NCBI GenBank assembly: GCA_029237695.1
Contig: CM055265.1
Coordinates: 84,314,447-84,378,446 of the forward strand
Direction: 5' to 3'
Origin: Conchocele bisecta
Taxonomy: Eukaryota > Mollusca > Bivalvia > Lucinida > Thyasiridae
Length of the DNA stretch: 64,000 bases
Part shown: positions 37,401 through 49,400 of the stretch, piece after piece
Layout: every line of letters begins with the position of its first letter
Numbering within the stretch: the first letter of the stretch is position 1
The notes under the pieces: generated by a model
Told to the model about the DNA's origin: nothing
The model's database searches: none
Seen by the model: only the letters and a program-made list of their open reading frames with translations
Made by a program: the position numbers and the translations under genes

Positions 37401-40400
37401 GTTCGCTTGACAATAAGTGCGCCGTTTGCGAGCTGTGGTCCGAAGATACCTGGGCTTCAGCTCTTCGGGCCAGTTCCTACTCGTCTAAGAGGACTACGAT
37501 GAAACGGCCTCGATCCACTTCGTCCACGCGTGGTTCGAATAAGAAACAGCAGGTTGTATCTGTTAATTCTCATGTGAAATTCCCCCCTAAGGTCGATGAC
37601 TCACATAAGGAGCAAGGGCTACACATGGAGCCCTCATTGCCCCGAGTCACCTTAGGGGGGTCAGGTTCAGCCCCTTCGCCCGTGACGGACCCCGTATCGC
37701 GATCTGACTCTACACTTAGTGTAGATAGTAAGATCACGGCACGTTCTGATTCAGGAACTAGGGATGTCACTCGAGACCCGGCTGGCCCTGACCCTGCCCC
37801 TAACCTTTCATCCTGCAAGGATGACTCGGCGCTGCCAGTTGAGAGCACTTATAGGAGGGGCCCTCCACCCGAAGACGTGGTGGGGGCGTCCTTCCGAGCC
37901 GAGGGGGCAGAAGGATCGGTACCTGCACCTAGTGCACACGATTCGGGAGCTATGCTCATCGGACCACTAGGGTCCGACGTGTTGTGCCCTTTGAATCGTT
38001 GGGAGGTATCCCAACTTGTTGGTATACACCCACAGCCGACCAAGATGGCCACTACTAGTGGACCACGCACGCCCAATTTTTTCGCGGGTGCGGACTTAGC
38101 CGTTTTACGGCCGAATGCCGCCCACGAAAACGGCAGGTACCACGCCTCACCGCGTGACGCTGCTGGGGGTATGTATCTAGGTAACACAGGTACCTCCTCT
38201 GGAGACGCTGTGTTACAACCCAGACCGGATAACGGACAGTTGGTAGATCGAGTCGGCAGGTACCACGTACAGTTATGTGACGCTGCCGCACGCTGACGCA
38301 CCGGACACCGTTCGCCGTGCACTTGACACGGATATAGTTGGGAGCGGTAATTCTTATCACGGGCTTGCACGTGACGCTACAGACTACCCAACGACGTACA
38401 CCGGACATACGTCAGGTGACGGCAGGTACCACGTACTACCACGTGACGCTGCTGTACACCGGATACCGTCACCCAGGCACCGGATAACCAACAGGTGACT
38501 GATTCCAGGTACCACGTGCCTCCACGTGACGCTGTTAGCCACTGGTCGCCAGTCACCGGACATGTCGGGGACAGCAGGTACCACGTTCCGCTACGTGATG
38601 CTGCTGGGTTCAGGCCACCATATACCGAACATTCGGTTGGTGCTGGCCTTTACCACGGGCGCCCAGCTCAGACTCCTAGAGTGAGCCAGGGACGCGATTG
38701 GGTTGACCATGACCAGTATGGATTGGTTTCACAACCTAGTAGACCCACTAGGGATCAGCTTGATGCTTCCCCATGTGGAGATCACACTTCCCGTAAAAGG
38801 AAACATCAGATTTCCTTCAGTCACGCAGCTTCGTCTGGCCCGGGTCCCTCGGATCTGAAGAGGGCATGTGAGGACCCTCAGGGCCCTTCTGTTTCACATG
38901 TCCCCCCAGCCCCCTGTAGGGCTCACCCCCCGAATGTGTGCTGCACTACTCAGTGCAACCGGGACATGGAGCTTGTCTCCAATACGTCCTCTGAGTCAGC
39001 GGACTCAGCTTCGGGGGATTCTGGGGACGAGGCGGTTTCCTCCCCTTTGGGAGAGGTGCCACAGGGTCATCCGCCGCGGGAAGACTTTGAGGATGTAGAT
39101 TCCTCAAGTACAGGATGACACCCTTTGCTTGAAGCGGGCTATGAATGAGGTGTACCGGCTACTGCCTAATGACCTCTGCCCGGAGTGTAGCCTTCCGGCA
39201 CCTCGTACTTCAACGCTAAGGAGCACCTTGGAGTGTATGGAAGAACCTGTAGAGTTCCGGCTGGAATTCCGGGTGCTCCCACACTCCGTGTGCGTTAAGA
39301 GCGTATTTGATATTTGACTACCTACAGTCGTCGACTGAGGGTAGTCGGGCACAGCCAGGGTACCAAACCCCAGCACTTGACGTACGTAAATTGACCCACA
39401 GAGTCAGTCTTATAAGGTGCACTCACCATATTTCCCCTCCGAGGCTCCTCAGTTGGACCCCGATGCAGTTCGGTGTGGTATTTCTGAGGGCTCCACTGTT
39501 AAGATTAAAGTGGAGCAACTCAGGAGGTGGGAATCGAGGCTTAGGGCCTTGATCAACGTGTGTTCGCACATGGAGCTTTTCGCCGCCACCCAGTATAAGC
39601 TGGCGACGTCTGTGCGACAAGAGGACGATTTTCCTCGTCTCTCCGTGGCCAAGGCACAGGCAAGAGCCACCCGCCACGCTGTGGCAGGGAGTGTGTCACT
39701 AGTATCAGACCTCTTGCAGGTCAGACGTGACTCTGCTCTGGCTACTTCCAAAGAGCTTCTGCCATCAAGCAGGGAGACCCTTCGGGCTGCCCCGCTTAAC
39801 GCAGTCCCTCTTTGGTGGCCGAGTTCCTGACGTCCTTAAGCAGGATCGTCAAGAACATGAACGGCTAGCACTGCTTAGGAACTTGGCGCCCGCGGCGCCA
39901 AAGTTCAGAAAGCAGAAGGAAATGGCAGCCCCTGCATCCCAGAAGAAGCCTTCTGGTGGCAGGAGGAGGAAGCAGAAGGTGTGCAAGGCAGAATACTTCA
40001 CTCCTTCCAACGCTCCTACCAACGCAGCTCGCGGTCGCGGCTCGTTTGGTCGTGGGTCAGCTCACTCTCGAGGCTCTTCGCAGTTTCGGGGTCGGGGTGC
40101 TACCCGATAGCGTTGTGCCACTTCCCACATTGCCCCCTCCACCTGCACCTCGCGTGCCGGTGGGGGGAAGACTGGCCTACTTTGTGGAGGAATGGGAAGG
40201 CATTACAGACGACACGTACGTGTTGTCAATAATAAAAAACGGATATACTATACCGTTCATTACGCCTCCCTACTTAACTCCAAGGCCAGTCCATTTTCCA
40301 ATGAAGGACGAAACCCTCGCCCCTATTCTACTTCAGATAGTAGAAGAATTATTGGAAAAGAGGGCAGTGGAGGAGGTGAGAGACCACTCTTCACCGGGGT

Positions 40401-43400
40401 TTTACAGCCGTCTTTTTCTTGTTCAGAAAAAGAATGGCAAGTACAGACCGGTGATAGACCTGTCTCCGCTGAACAAAGGGATTCAGCTGGAACACTTCAA
40501 AATGGAAACCCAAAGGTCAGTTCGCAATATCATTGTGAACGGAACCTGGACAGTTTCCATCGATCTCCAGGACGCATATCTGCTTGTTCCGGTACGCCCG
40601 TCGTGCAGGAAATACCTGAGATTCCCCATAGCTGGCAGAGTGTTTCAGTTCCGTACCCTTCCATTTGGCTTGTCAACAGCGCCAATGGTGTTCACGCGGC
40701 TGATGAAAGTCGTAGCGGCTTTTATCAGGCGGCAGGGGCCAAGTCTAGTCCAGTATCTAGACGACTGGCTGGTCCATCACCCCTCACGGGAAGTTCTCAT
40801 ACATCACCTGTCACAGGTTTGGACTATAGTAACCCGTCTGGGTTTACTGCCCAACCTGGAGAAATCAGAACTAGTACCGAGCCAGAGGTTCAATTTCATA
40901 GGGATGTACTTCCTGTCAGATCTTGGCATCGTGAGGGTACCATCAGACAGAACATGCAACCTTGTTGCACTCCTGTCAGAGTTTACAAGAAAAACTTGCA
41001 CCACTGCGAGAACGTTTCTTTCACTCCTGGGGTCCCTCAACGTGGCAGCGGATTTTGTCGAAATGGGCAGGTTACACCTTCGCCCATTGCAGTTAATTCT
41101 GCTCTCCCAGTGGAGATCGCAAACACAACCAACCGCTGCATGCCGAGATCAGCCTGGGCCACGTCTTTCACCACCACATTCGTTGGTGGCTGATACCCAA
41201 GCGGTTCACTCGAGGCGTGCCTATTCACGACCCCAGAACCCAGTTCCACCTATATACAGACTCCAGTCTGCACGGATGGGGTAGCTCATCTGGAACACTT
41301 GGAAAGACCTGCCAGGGGACTTGGTCTCACAACCAGTCTCAATCTCATATCAATCTGTTGGAGATGAAGGCAGTTTTCGTTGGCTCTGGCAAACCTGCTT
41401 CCCCTGATAAAGGGCAAATGTGTATTGGTGGCGACGGACAACTCGACCGTCGTCTCATACATACACAAGCAGGGGGGTACCCACTCTCTGTCCATGTTCA
41501 GAGAGACATGGGATCTGCTGACATTTTGCCAGGAAAAAGGCATCTCTCTCAGAGTTCGCCACATTCTTGGCAAATTGAACGTCATAGCGGACAGGCTATC
41601 CCGCGGGACACCAATTCCCACAGAGTGGGAAATCAATCCGCTGATAACGCAGAGCTTGTTCAACCTGTGGGGCACTCCATATATGGATCTGTTCTCCACA
41701 AGGTACAACAACAAACTCCCACGCTTCGTGTCTCCTGTGCCAGATCACAGAGCACTAGCAGTGGACGCGTTCTCGATGGAATGGGAGAACCTGTTCATGT
41801 ACGCTTTCCCACCACCGAGGCTGTTACAACAGGTTCTCTGGAAGGTCAGGGCATCGAATGCTCGGGTCATTCTGATAGCCCCCAATTGGCCACAGATGTC
41901 GTGGTTCAACGACCTTCTCGATCTGCTGATAGACTATCCCAGATCCATTCCGTGAATACCAAGATTGTTAACTCAGAACAACTTGTCGCACAGCAATCCA
42001 GACATATTCCACCTTCACGGTTGGATGTTGTCAAGGAATTCATTAGAAAGGGAAAATTTTCTTCGAAAGTTGCCCAGTACGTCTCCACTGCTAGACGTAA
42101 TTCCACCAACAAGGTGTATCAGGCAAGATGGAAAATTTTCACGGATTGGTGTGGTGCGCGATCATGCGATCCACTCAATCCCTCTATTCCACTCATAGCG
42201 GAATTTTTCACCTTTCTGTATGAATCACGGGATCTTTGTCCAATGACCATTAAAGGTTATAGGGCAATGCTGTCTAATACCTTACGGTTTAGACAGAACT
42301 GTGACATAGGCACTAACCATGTCTTGTCCGAGTTAATTCGCAGTTTTCAGTTACGAAAACCGATAACGAACTCACTCACACCAAGATGGAACTTATCATT
42401 GGTCCTTCTGGCCTTAACAAAGTCTCCATATGAACCATTGTCAGGAGTTACTTTGTTAAATGTGTCTATCAAAACGGCCTTCCTACTATCAATGGCCTCG
42501 TCCAGAAGAGTCAGTGAGATTCATGCATTATTGGTGGAAGAGGGCCATATTCGTTTTAATCAAAATGATGGTTCAATTACCCTCCTTCCTCATACTGGCT
42601 TTCTGGCTAAAAACCAGTTTCCTTCTATGACCCCATCAGCTATCCATATTCCTTGCCTCACTTCCATAGTTGGTCCGCAGGATAAGGATAGGTTACTGTG
42701 CCCAGTTCGATCATTGTGGTTCTATCTGAGGGCAGTAAAAAATAAAAGGGGGGATCGGAAACGCCTGTTTAATTATACCATCCGTGGGCAATCAGGACGT
42801 TTCAAAGGACTCGGTTTCGAGATGGATCAAGCTATGTATTGCTAGATCGTATCAGGAGCTAGCCAATAGAGATCTATCATTCATGAAGATTAAAGCTCAT
42901 GAGGTTAGAGCGATCTCGTCTTCTCTCGCATTCTCTTGGAATGTTCCTCTACCGGATATAATGAGAGCTGCCTATTGGCATTCTCACACAACCTTTTCTA
43001 ACTTTTACCTTCGTTCACTGTCTAGACAGATGGACGAGGTATTAGCTCTGTGACCACTGGTAGCAGCCCAGAACGTGGTCAGGTAGAAGGTTTTCGTTCA
43101 GTAGGAACAGAGAGCTTGGATGTTGTACAGTATTACTTGTTTTGTTACATACACCGCTAGTGTCTCATCTGTTCGACGGTTGTCGGCAGTCTTACTCGTG
43201 ACTATGGGAAGTATCCTATGGTCGCGGTAGTCTTATTGTAATACACTCATTTAGGTATATCTTACCATTTTTGTACACCATCTACCAAGCGTCTAGCAGG
43301 CTGCATTCTAAACTGTCCCCCTGACTATTTTTTATAAGACGCTTAGTGTGAGAGACTATATAAATATATATTACTCCGTGCCTCGGAATGCTGAGACTGT

Positions 43401-46400
43401 TGATGAGAATCGGAAGCATCTCAGAACTACCGTACTGGTGAGTTTGACACCCAACAAGTTCTGAAGAGGTTTCTTTTACCTCCCACAGTCTGACAAAATT
43501 TCTGATGGCATAATGTAATATGGAATGAATGAAGTAGAAAATAATTTTTTAAGTAAAATATATTTCTACGAATGAAATTCCATATTACATTAGGGAGGCC
43601 CACCTCCCACCCCGCTTGAATGGGCTTTGACACACAGCTTGTTCAAGATGGCTATCGGACAGTCTGAGCATGTCCAACTAGGTAGCTAGGGCTGACACCT
43701 GGCGGTGGCCTAAGGGAAGTAACTCCCGGGAGTAGGTTGTAAGGCACTAGTTATCTCTCTTTTGCTGCGGTTTTAAAACCAGTAGATCTATATGGCATAA
43801 TGTAATATGGAATTTCATTCGTAGAAATATATTTTACTTAAAAAATTATTTTCTTTGGTACTGTACCACCTAGGACCACCAAACTTTCACAGCTTCATAA
43901 CCAAGGGGTGCCCACCACATACAACTATCCAACATGTGACAATTTTTTTTACCTTCACCTATTATTTCTACGTAATTGACTTGACCATTTTCAACGTTAA
44001 CTTTTTAACGTACGTCTGGTTAAAGTTTTTTGGTTAAAAGTTTTTCGTTATACTATATCTCTGCAACTGCTTCGCCCATTACCTTGAAACTTCACATGGG
44101 TGTTTATCATCATCCATATTTTCATTCTAGCCCCCAACCGTGCGGCCCCTGTGCCCAAGGTCAAATTACTTTGAATTTTTTTGTTAAAGTTTTTTCGTGT
44201 ACTATTTCTCTGCAACTGCTTCACCCATTACCTTGATACTTCACATGGGTGTTTATCATCATTGTCTCGCCCGCTTGCGGAAAGCGCGATATCGTCGGCA
44301 TTTTGGCTGTGATAATGTAATAAATTCAGTATAATAATTCTGCATACTTTTAATCATCAAATACATGCAGTCGTTAGTTCTATATGACATAATGCATTTC
44401 GGGAAAAATAAATGATTACTCCTTCAAAGTATACTTTGCTAGATAAGTATACTTTGCAATGTTGCTGAAATCGGCTACTGGTATTTCAGAGCTGTGATAG
44501 TGGGCCTTCCACAACAAAATGGCGGAGACGTCGGTGCTGGCGACGGCTCTGGTATGTGCGGTGTTCAGGAAATTGTGTGAATAAAGAATATCAGGCTGGT
44601 TGTCTTACATGTATGATATCAAATTTATCAGGCAAGGCCAGATAAATTTGATATCAAAATACTCTAGCATGGTATGGTATTCCGTTTATCAGGTAATGTT
44701 TTATGCTAGAAGATGGACAAATGTAGCTTTCGGTGATAACGTTGCTTATTTTGCATCATTATTCCGACGTCATTCGGTAACGTCATGTGATAGTCGACAT
44801 GTGTTCAGGCAATGTGTAGAGAGTTGCCTGATGAAGGGCAATTTTCAACCGGCAGCCAATATATATCTATGTGACCGACAACATGAAACTTATTTCAGTT
44901 GTGACATTCATTCATAGGTTATGTGCAAGCTAATTCTACAGTTTTCATCCGACCTACTTCATATTTGCTGTGTTTGACGTGAAAACTCAATTCCATGTCT
45001 AGGGTCTTGCTCCTAAAATGGCTTAAAAATGTTTGATTGATGGTGAATAGTTGTCTCCCCTGACCAGACTGTGCTTGTTGGTCTGGGTCTTCACTGATCG
45101 CAAAGGCAAAAACTTTCTTTTATTAGATTCCAGCTCATATGTGGCTGTGACTGGAGAAATGGGCTGTAGGTGTTTTGCCACCGGTATAGATCCAAATCAG
45201 CCTGTGCATCCACACAGTCTGATCAGGATATGCACTTTTTGCCATTTCATCAATGAAGCACCGTCGTGCTTCTAACGAGCAATATAGATCGATTTCAAGC
45301 TACAGGAGTTTGATTATTTATCAGGAGCTAGACTGGTCACACATCGCGTAAGCCCCATTTCTCCAGTCACCGCATCCTCTGTGACAAGCCATGTGATTTT
45401 GAACCTAAGAAGATGTGCGATATTTCATGAAAAATATTTACAGAAACTGTGATTTTTCTGTAAACAAACTATGCAATCGTCCAGTTTTAACTTCGTTCTT
45501 TTGAAAACAAACTGTAACATATTATGTATCATGGATTTTAGAAGCCCTGGTAGGTAGTGCAGGAAATTTGAAGTAAAAAATGATGGCGTTCCGTCAATGG
45601 ATGGAGCAATGTTCTGCTATTATTTCTGTGCTTGGATGCATAGTGACTCAGATTTGTGCATTCTGATACCTTGGCAAAATATTATCGAATGTCTATTATA
45701 CATGTATGGTAACATTTGTACGGGTTTAACCGTTTTTAATCCATGAGGGATAGCATCAAGTGTTGAATGACATTATAATTTACTAAAACAACAGGTAAAC
45801 CAAACATGTGTTAAGTACAGCGGCACTCCATCAAAATTAATTAGAGTATTGGATGAAACTACTTACATACAATGAAACAAGTTACAGTACAATAAAAATC
45901 TATTTAGCTAAGTGGCGTGTGTGATGAAAACATTTATTTGGCTTGCTGACAGCGCTTCGAAGGCCAATATGAAATAATGCTATTAAAGCATTATGTAACG
46001 TTAGACGACGTCAAACTGCTCCGTGCTAACTGGGCCTGTGAATAAATGACTACTTTACAAAATCTTTTGATTTTTCTACATGTTAACGATGTTATTATTT
46101 GCACAAATGAACCATCTTTCTAATGACATATTTCACAACCGATTTGACCAAATGGTTCTTTAGAAAAAACCAATATAGTTTTCATGAGACGTCACACATT
46201 TTACTAGGTACAAAATAATGTGGCTTGTCTCATATGTTGTTGTCTGCTTCATTCCTAATTTTCAGGTATTTTACAAGAAGTGGACATCAAGCCGGGCCTG
46301 TCTGCCATGGATGGAATCCAGAATCTCGGGCCCAACGTCACGCTAATAACGCTCAACAGTGAAGGTACACATGGAAAAGTGTGGCACTCTAAAGATGAAA

Positions 46401-49400
46401 CAAAAACGCTTTTGTTACAACCAAAGGAAAACAATCTGTTTATGCCTCCTATGCGATAGCAAGGGGCACAGATGGAAGACTCGGACCTAGTATCTGATAA
46501 ATGGCTCATTTGAAAACCGTTACCCCCCACCAATTTCCGTACAATAGACACTATAGTGTTTTCAAGGTAGGAAAGTGCTTGGGAAAATGTCGTAGTTTCA
46601 GACTCAAACACCACACATTTCGACTTTTCTGCTAACTTATGTCTCTGGTAATCGATAAATGTCTTAGGTCTTCAAATATATTCACTTCAATGATCTGCTT
46701 GAAGTATTTCGTTAGTTACAGGCAAATTAGCTACCACAGCCAAGGCGACAATTATGTGTACGAAAGTATGTCACATATTTTTGTGGGCTGTGGAAGCATA
46801 AATTACGTGTAAAATCTGGCTGAAATCCCATTACAGTCTCAACATATTGACGTGAATCACTGAAATAAACATCAGTAAATCTGATGTTAAAATTTGTGAC
46901 TAATAAGTGTCGTTCACTAACCTTGAATGATCTAAAACATGCGTTTATTTTGATTTGCGTTCCAACATTTCGACATAACATTCCGTGAACTTTACTTTCG
47001 GAGTTCCTTTGTTATATTCGCAGAATGATCAATAATGATATCACTGGAAAACCTAAACTGTAGAGTTACAAATAGTACAGCAAATCAGGTGGCGATGTGT
47101 GTGTGGGATTCTTTCGGAAAGAGATATTTCTCTGTAACGTTGGTAGCTGTTTAACAGATGTTTAAAGTGAATATATTTGGGGAATTGGGACCTAAGGCAT
47201 TTATTATTTGCCAGAGGCGCAAGTCAGCAGAAAATTTGAAACGTGTGGTGTTTGAGAGAGCCCGAAACTAAGTCTGTCTAGGGCATTTTCCCAAGCTGTT
47301 GCCCACCTTGAAATGCTATACTGTATATTGTAAGGAAATGGGTGGGTGGGTAATGTTTTTCAAATGAGCAATTTATTGGATCCGAGTCTTCCACCTGTGG
47401 CAAGGGGGGCATATTGCGTTGCTCTTGAGGTTCCATACGTCCGTCCGTCCGTATGTCTGTCCGTCCGTGTACATTTGCGTCGAAAAGTCAAAAAGTTTGT
47501 AAGGGTTTCTCCAGTTAGAGTCCAGTATGCCATGGGGGCATATCTATGTTTTACAAACATAATGTCTAGTTTATTTTGTGGTCTCATTTTGATTGAAATC
47601 TTTGCTATAAACTATAAAGTGTGATGTGGCAGATGTAGCTCTGGTTGACATTTCAAACTGATGGTATGCATGTTGCAATGATGGTGAATCCTGCTGGATC
47701 CTGATCAGACTGTGCGGATGCACAGGCTGATCTGGATCTACACTGGTCGCAAAACACATATGCACCATAGTTACAACCACATTTTACCTAGCTGTTGAAC
47801 TGAACCACAGTCAATCAATCAATCAATCAACCAGTTTGACTCCAAAGCCACTGATTATTTTGACATGTTCTAATTACATTTTTAGTTGTGACTGAAGAAA
47901 TGGGGTTTATGGGTGTTGCGACCAGTGTATATCCAGATCAGACTGTGCATCCGCACGGTTCGCCATTCTATCAATGAAACACCTGTCGTGCTTCTAACAG
48001 GCGTGTGCTGTTAGATCAGAAGCTACGCTGGTAACAAATCTCATACGCCCCATTTATCCAGGCATTTCTCTAGACGCGAGTCTAGTCACAGCCACATTTT
48101 TATTTATATCCCCACAAACAAAGCTCTATATCTTCTACACCCATGCATGGATTATCAAATGGCTTGGCACAAATGTTTCTCATGATGAGAAGGTGTGTTG
48201 CGATCAATAACCATGCACCTACATCCAAGATCAAGGTCACAGTTGAATGTCAAAGGTCAAACCTATCGAAATTCCCTTCCACTCTATATCTTCTACACCA
48301 ATGCATGGATTATCAAATGGCTTGGCACAAATGTTTTCTCATGATAGAAGTAAGTGTCGCGATCAATAACCACGCACCTACGTCCAAGGTCAAGGTCACA
48401 GTTGAAGGTCAAAGGTCAAACCTATTGAAATTCCCTTCCGCTCTATATCTTCTACACCAATGCATGGATTATCAAATGGCTTGGCACAAATGTTTCTCAT
48501 GATGAGAAGGTGTGTCGCGATCAATAATCACGCACCTACATCCAAGGTCAAGGTCACAGTTGAAGGTCAAAGGTCAAACCTATTGAAATTCCCTTCCGCT
48601 CTATATCTTCTACACCGTGCATGGATTATCAAATGGCTTGGCACAAATGTTTCTCATGATGTAAGGTGTGTCGCGATCAATAACCACGCACCTACGTCCA
48701 AGGTCAAGGTCACAGTTGAAGGTAAAGGTCAAACTATTGAAATTCCCTTCCGCTATATCTTCTCACCAATGCATGGATTATCAAATGGCTTGGCACAAAT
48801 GTTTCTCATGATGAAAGTGTGTCGCGATACAATAACAGCACCTACGTCCAAGGTCAAGGTCACAGTTGAAGGTCAAAGGTCAAAACCTATTGAAATTCCC
48901 TTCCGCTACTTATCTTCTGCACCGATGCATGGATTATCAAATGGCTTGGCACAAATGTTTCTCATGATGAGAAGGTGTGTCGTGATCAATAACCATGCAC
49001 CTACATCCAAGGTCTAAGGTCACAGTTGAAGGTCAAGGTCAAATTTATTGAAATTCCCTTCCGCTCTATATCTTCTACACCGATGCATGGATTATCAAAT
49101 GGCTTGGCACAAATGTTTCTCATGATGAGAAGGTGTGTCGCGATCAATAAACCACGCACCTACGTCCAAGGTCAAGGTCACAGTTGAAGGTCAAAGGTCA
49201 AACCTATTGAAATTCCCTTCTGCTATATATCTTCTACACCGATGCATGGATTATCAAATGGCTTGGCACAAATGTTTCTCATGATGAGAAGGTGTGTCAC
49301 GATCAATAACCACGCACCTACGTCCAAGGTCAAGGTCACAGTTGAAGGTCAAAGGTCAAACCTATTGAAATTCCCTTCCGCTCTCTTCTGCACCGATGCA

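Larger units (their letters stand above)
36673..43853 (+). mobile_element. DIRS-like tyrosine-recombinase retrotransposon, 7.18 kb, defective
   Basis: Order: left inverted terminal repeat, gag-like region, reverse transcriptase, RNase H, tyrosine recombinase, internal complementary region, right inverted terminal repeat. This is the known DIRS plan, in which a circular DNA intermediate is integrated by a recombinase rather than an integrase, without target duplication. Flanks agree: the target GTCCATTTCTTTGGTAC is intact elsewhere (for example near 34,300) and here is split with only TTTCT shared by both sides. At least six frameshifts make this copy non-autonomous. Same orientation as BANP, within intron 3. 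Confidence 0.93.

Noticed and set aside
37570..38584. Minus-strand frames opposite the gag-like region
   Set aside because: Shadow frames of GC-rich coding DNA, no similarity to known proteins.
44600..44917. 105-codon frame after BANP exon 4
   Set aside because: Begins beside a hairpin in the intron; composition not protein-like and no domain.
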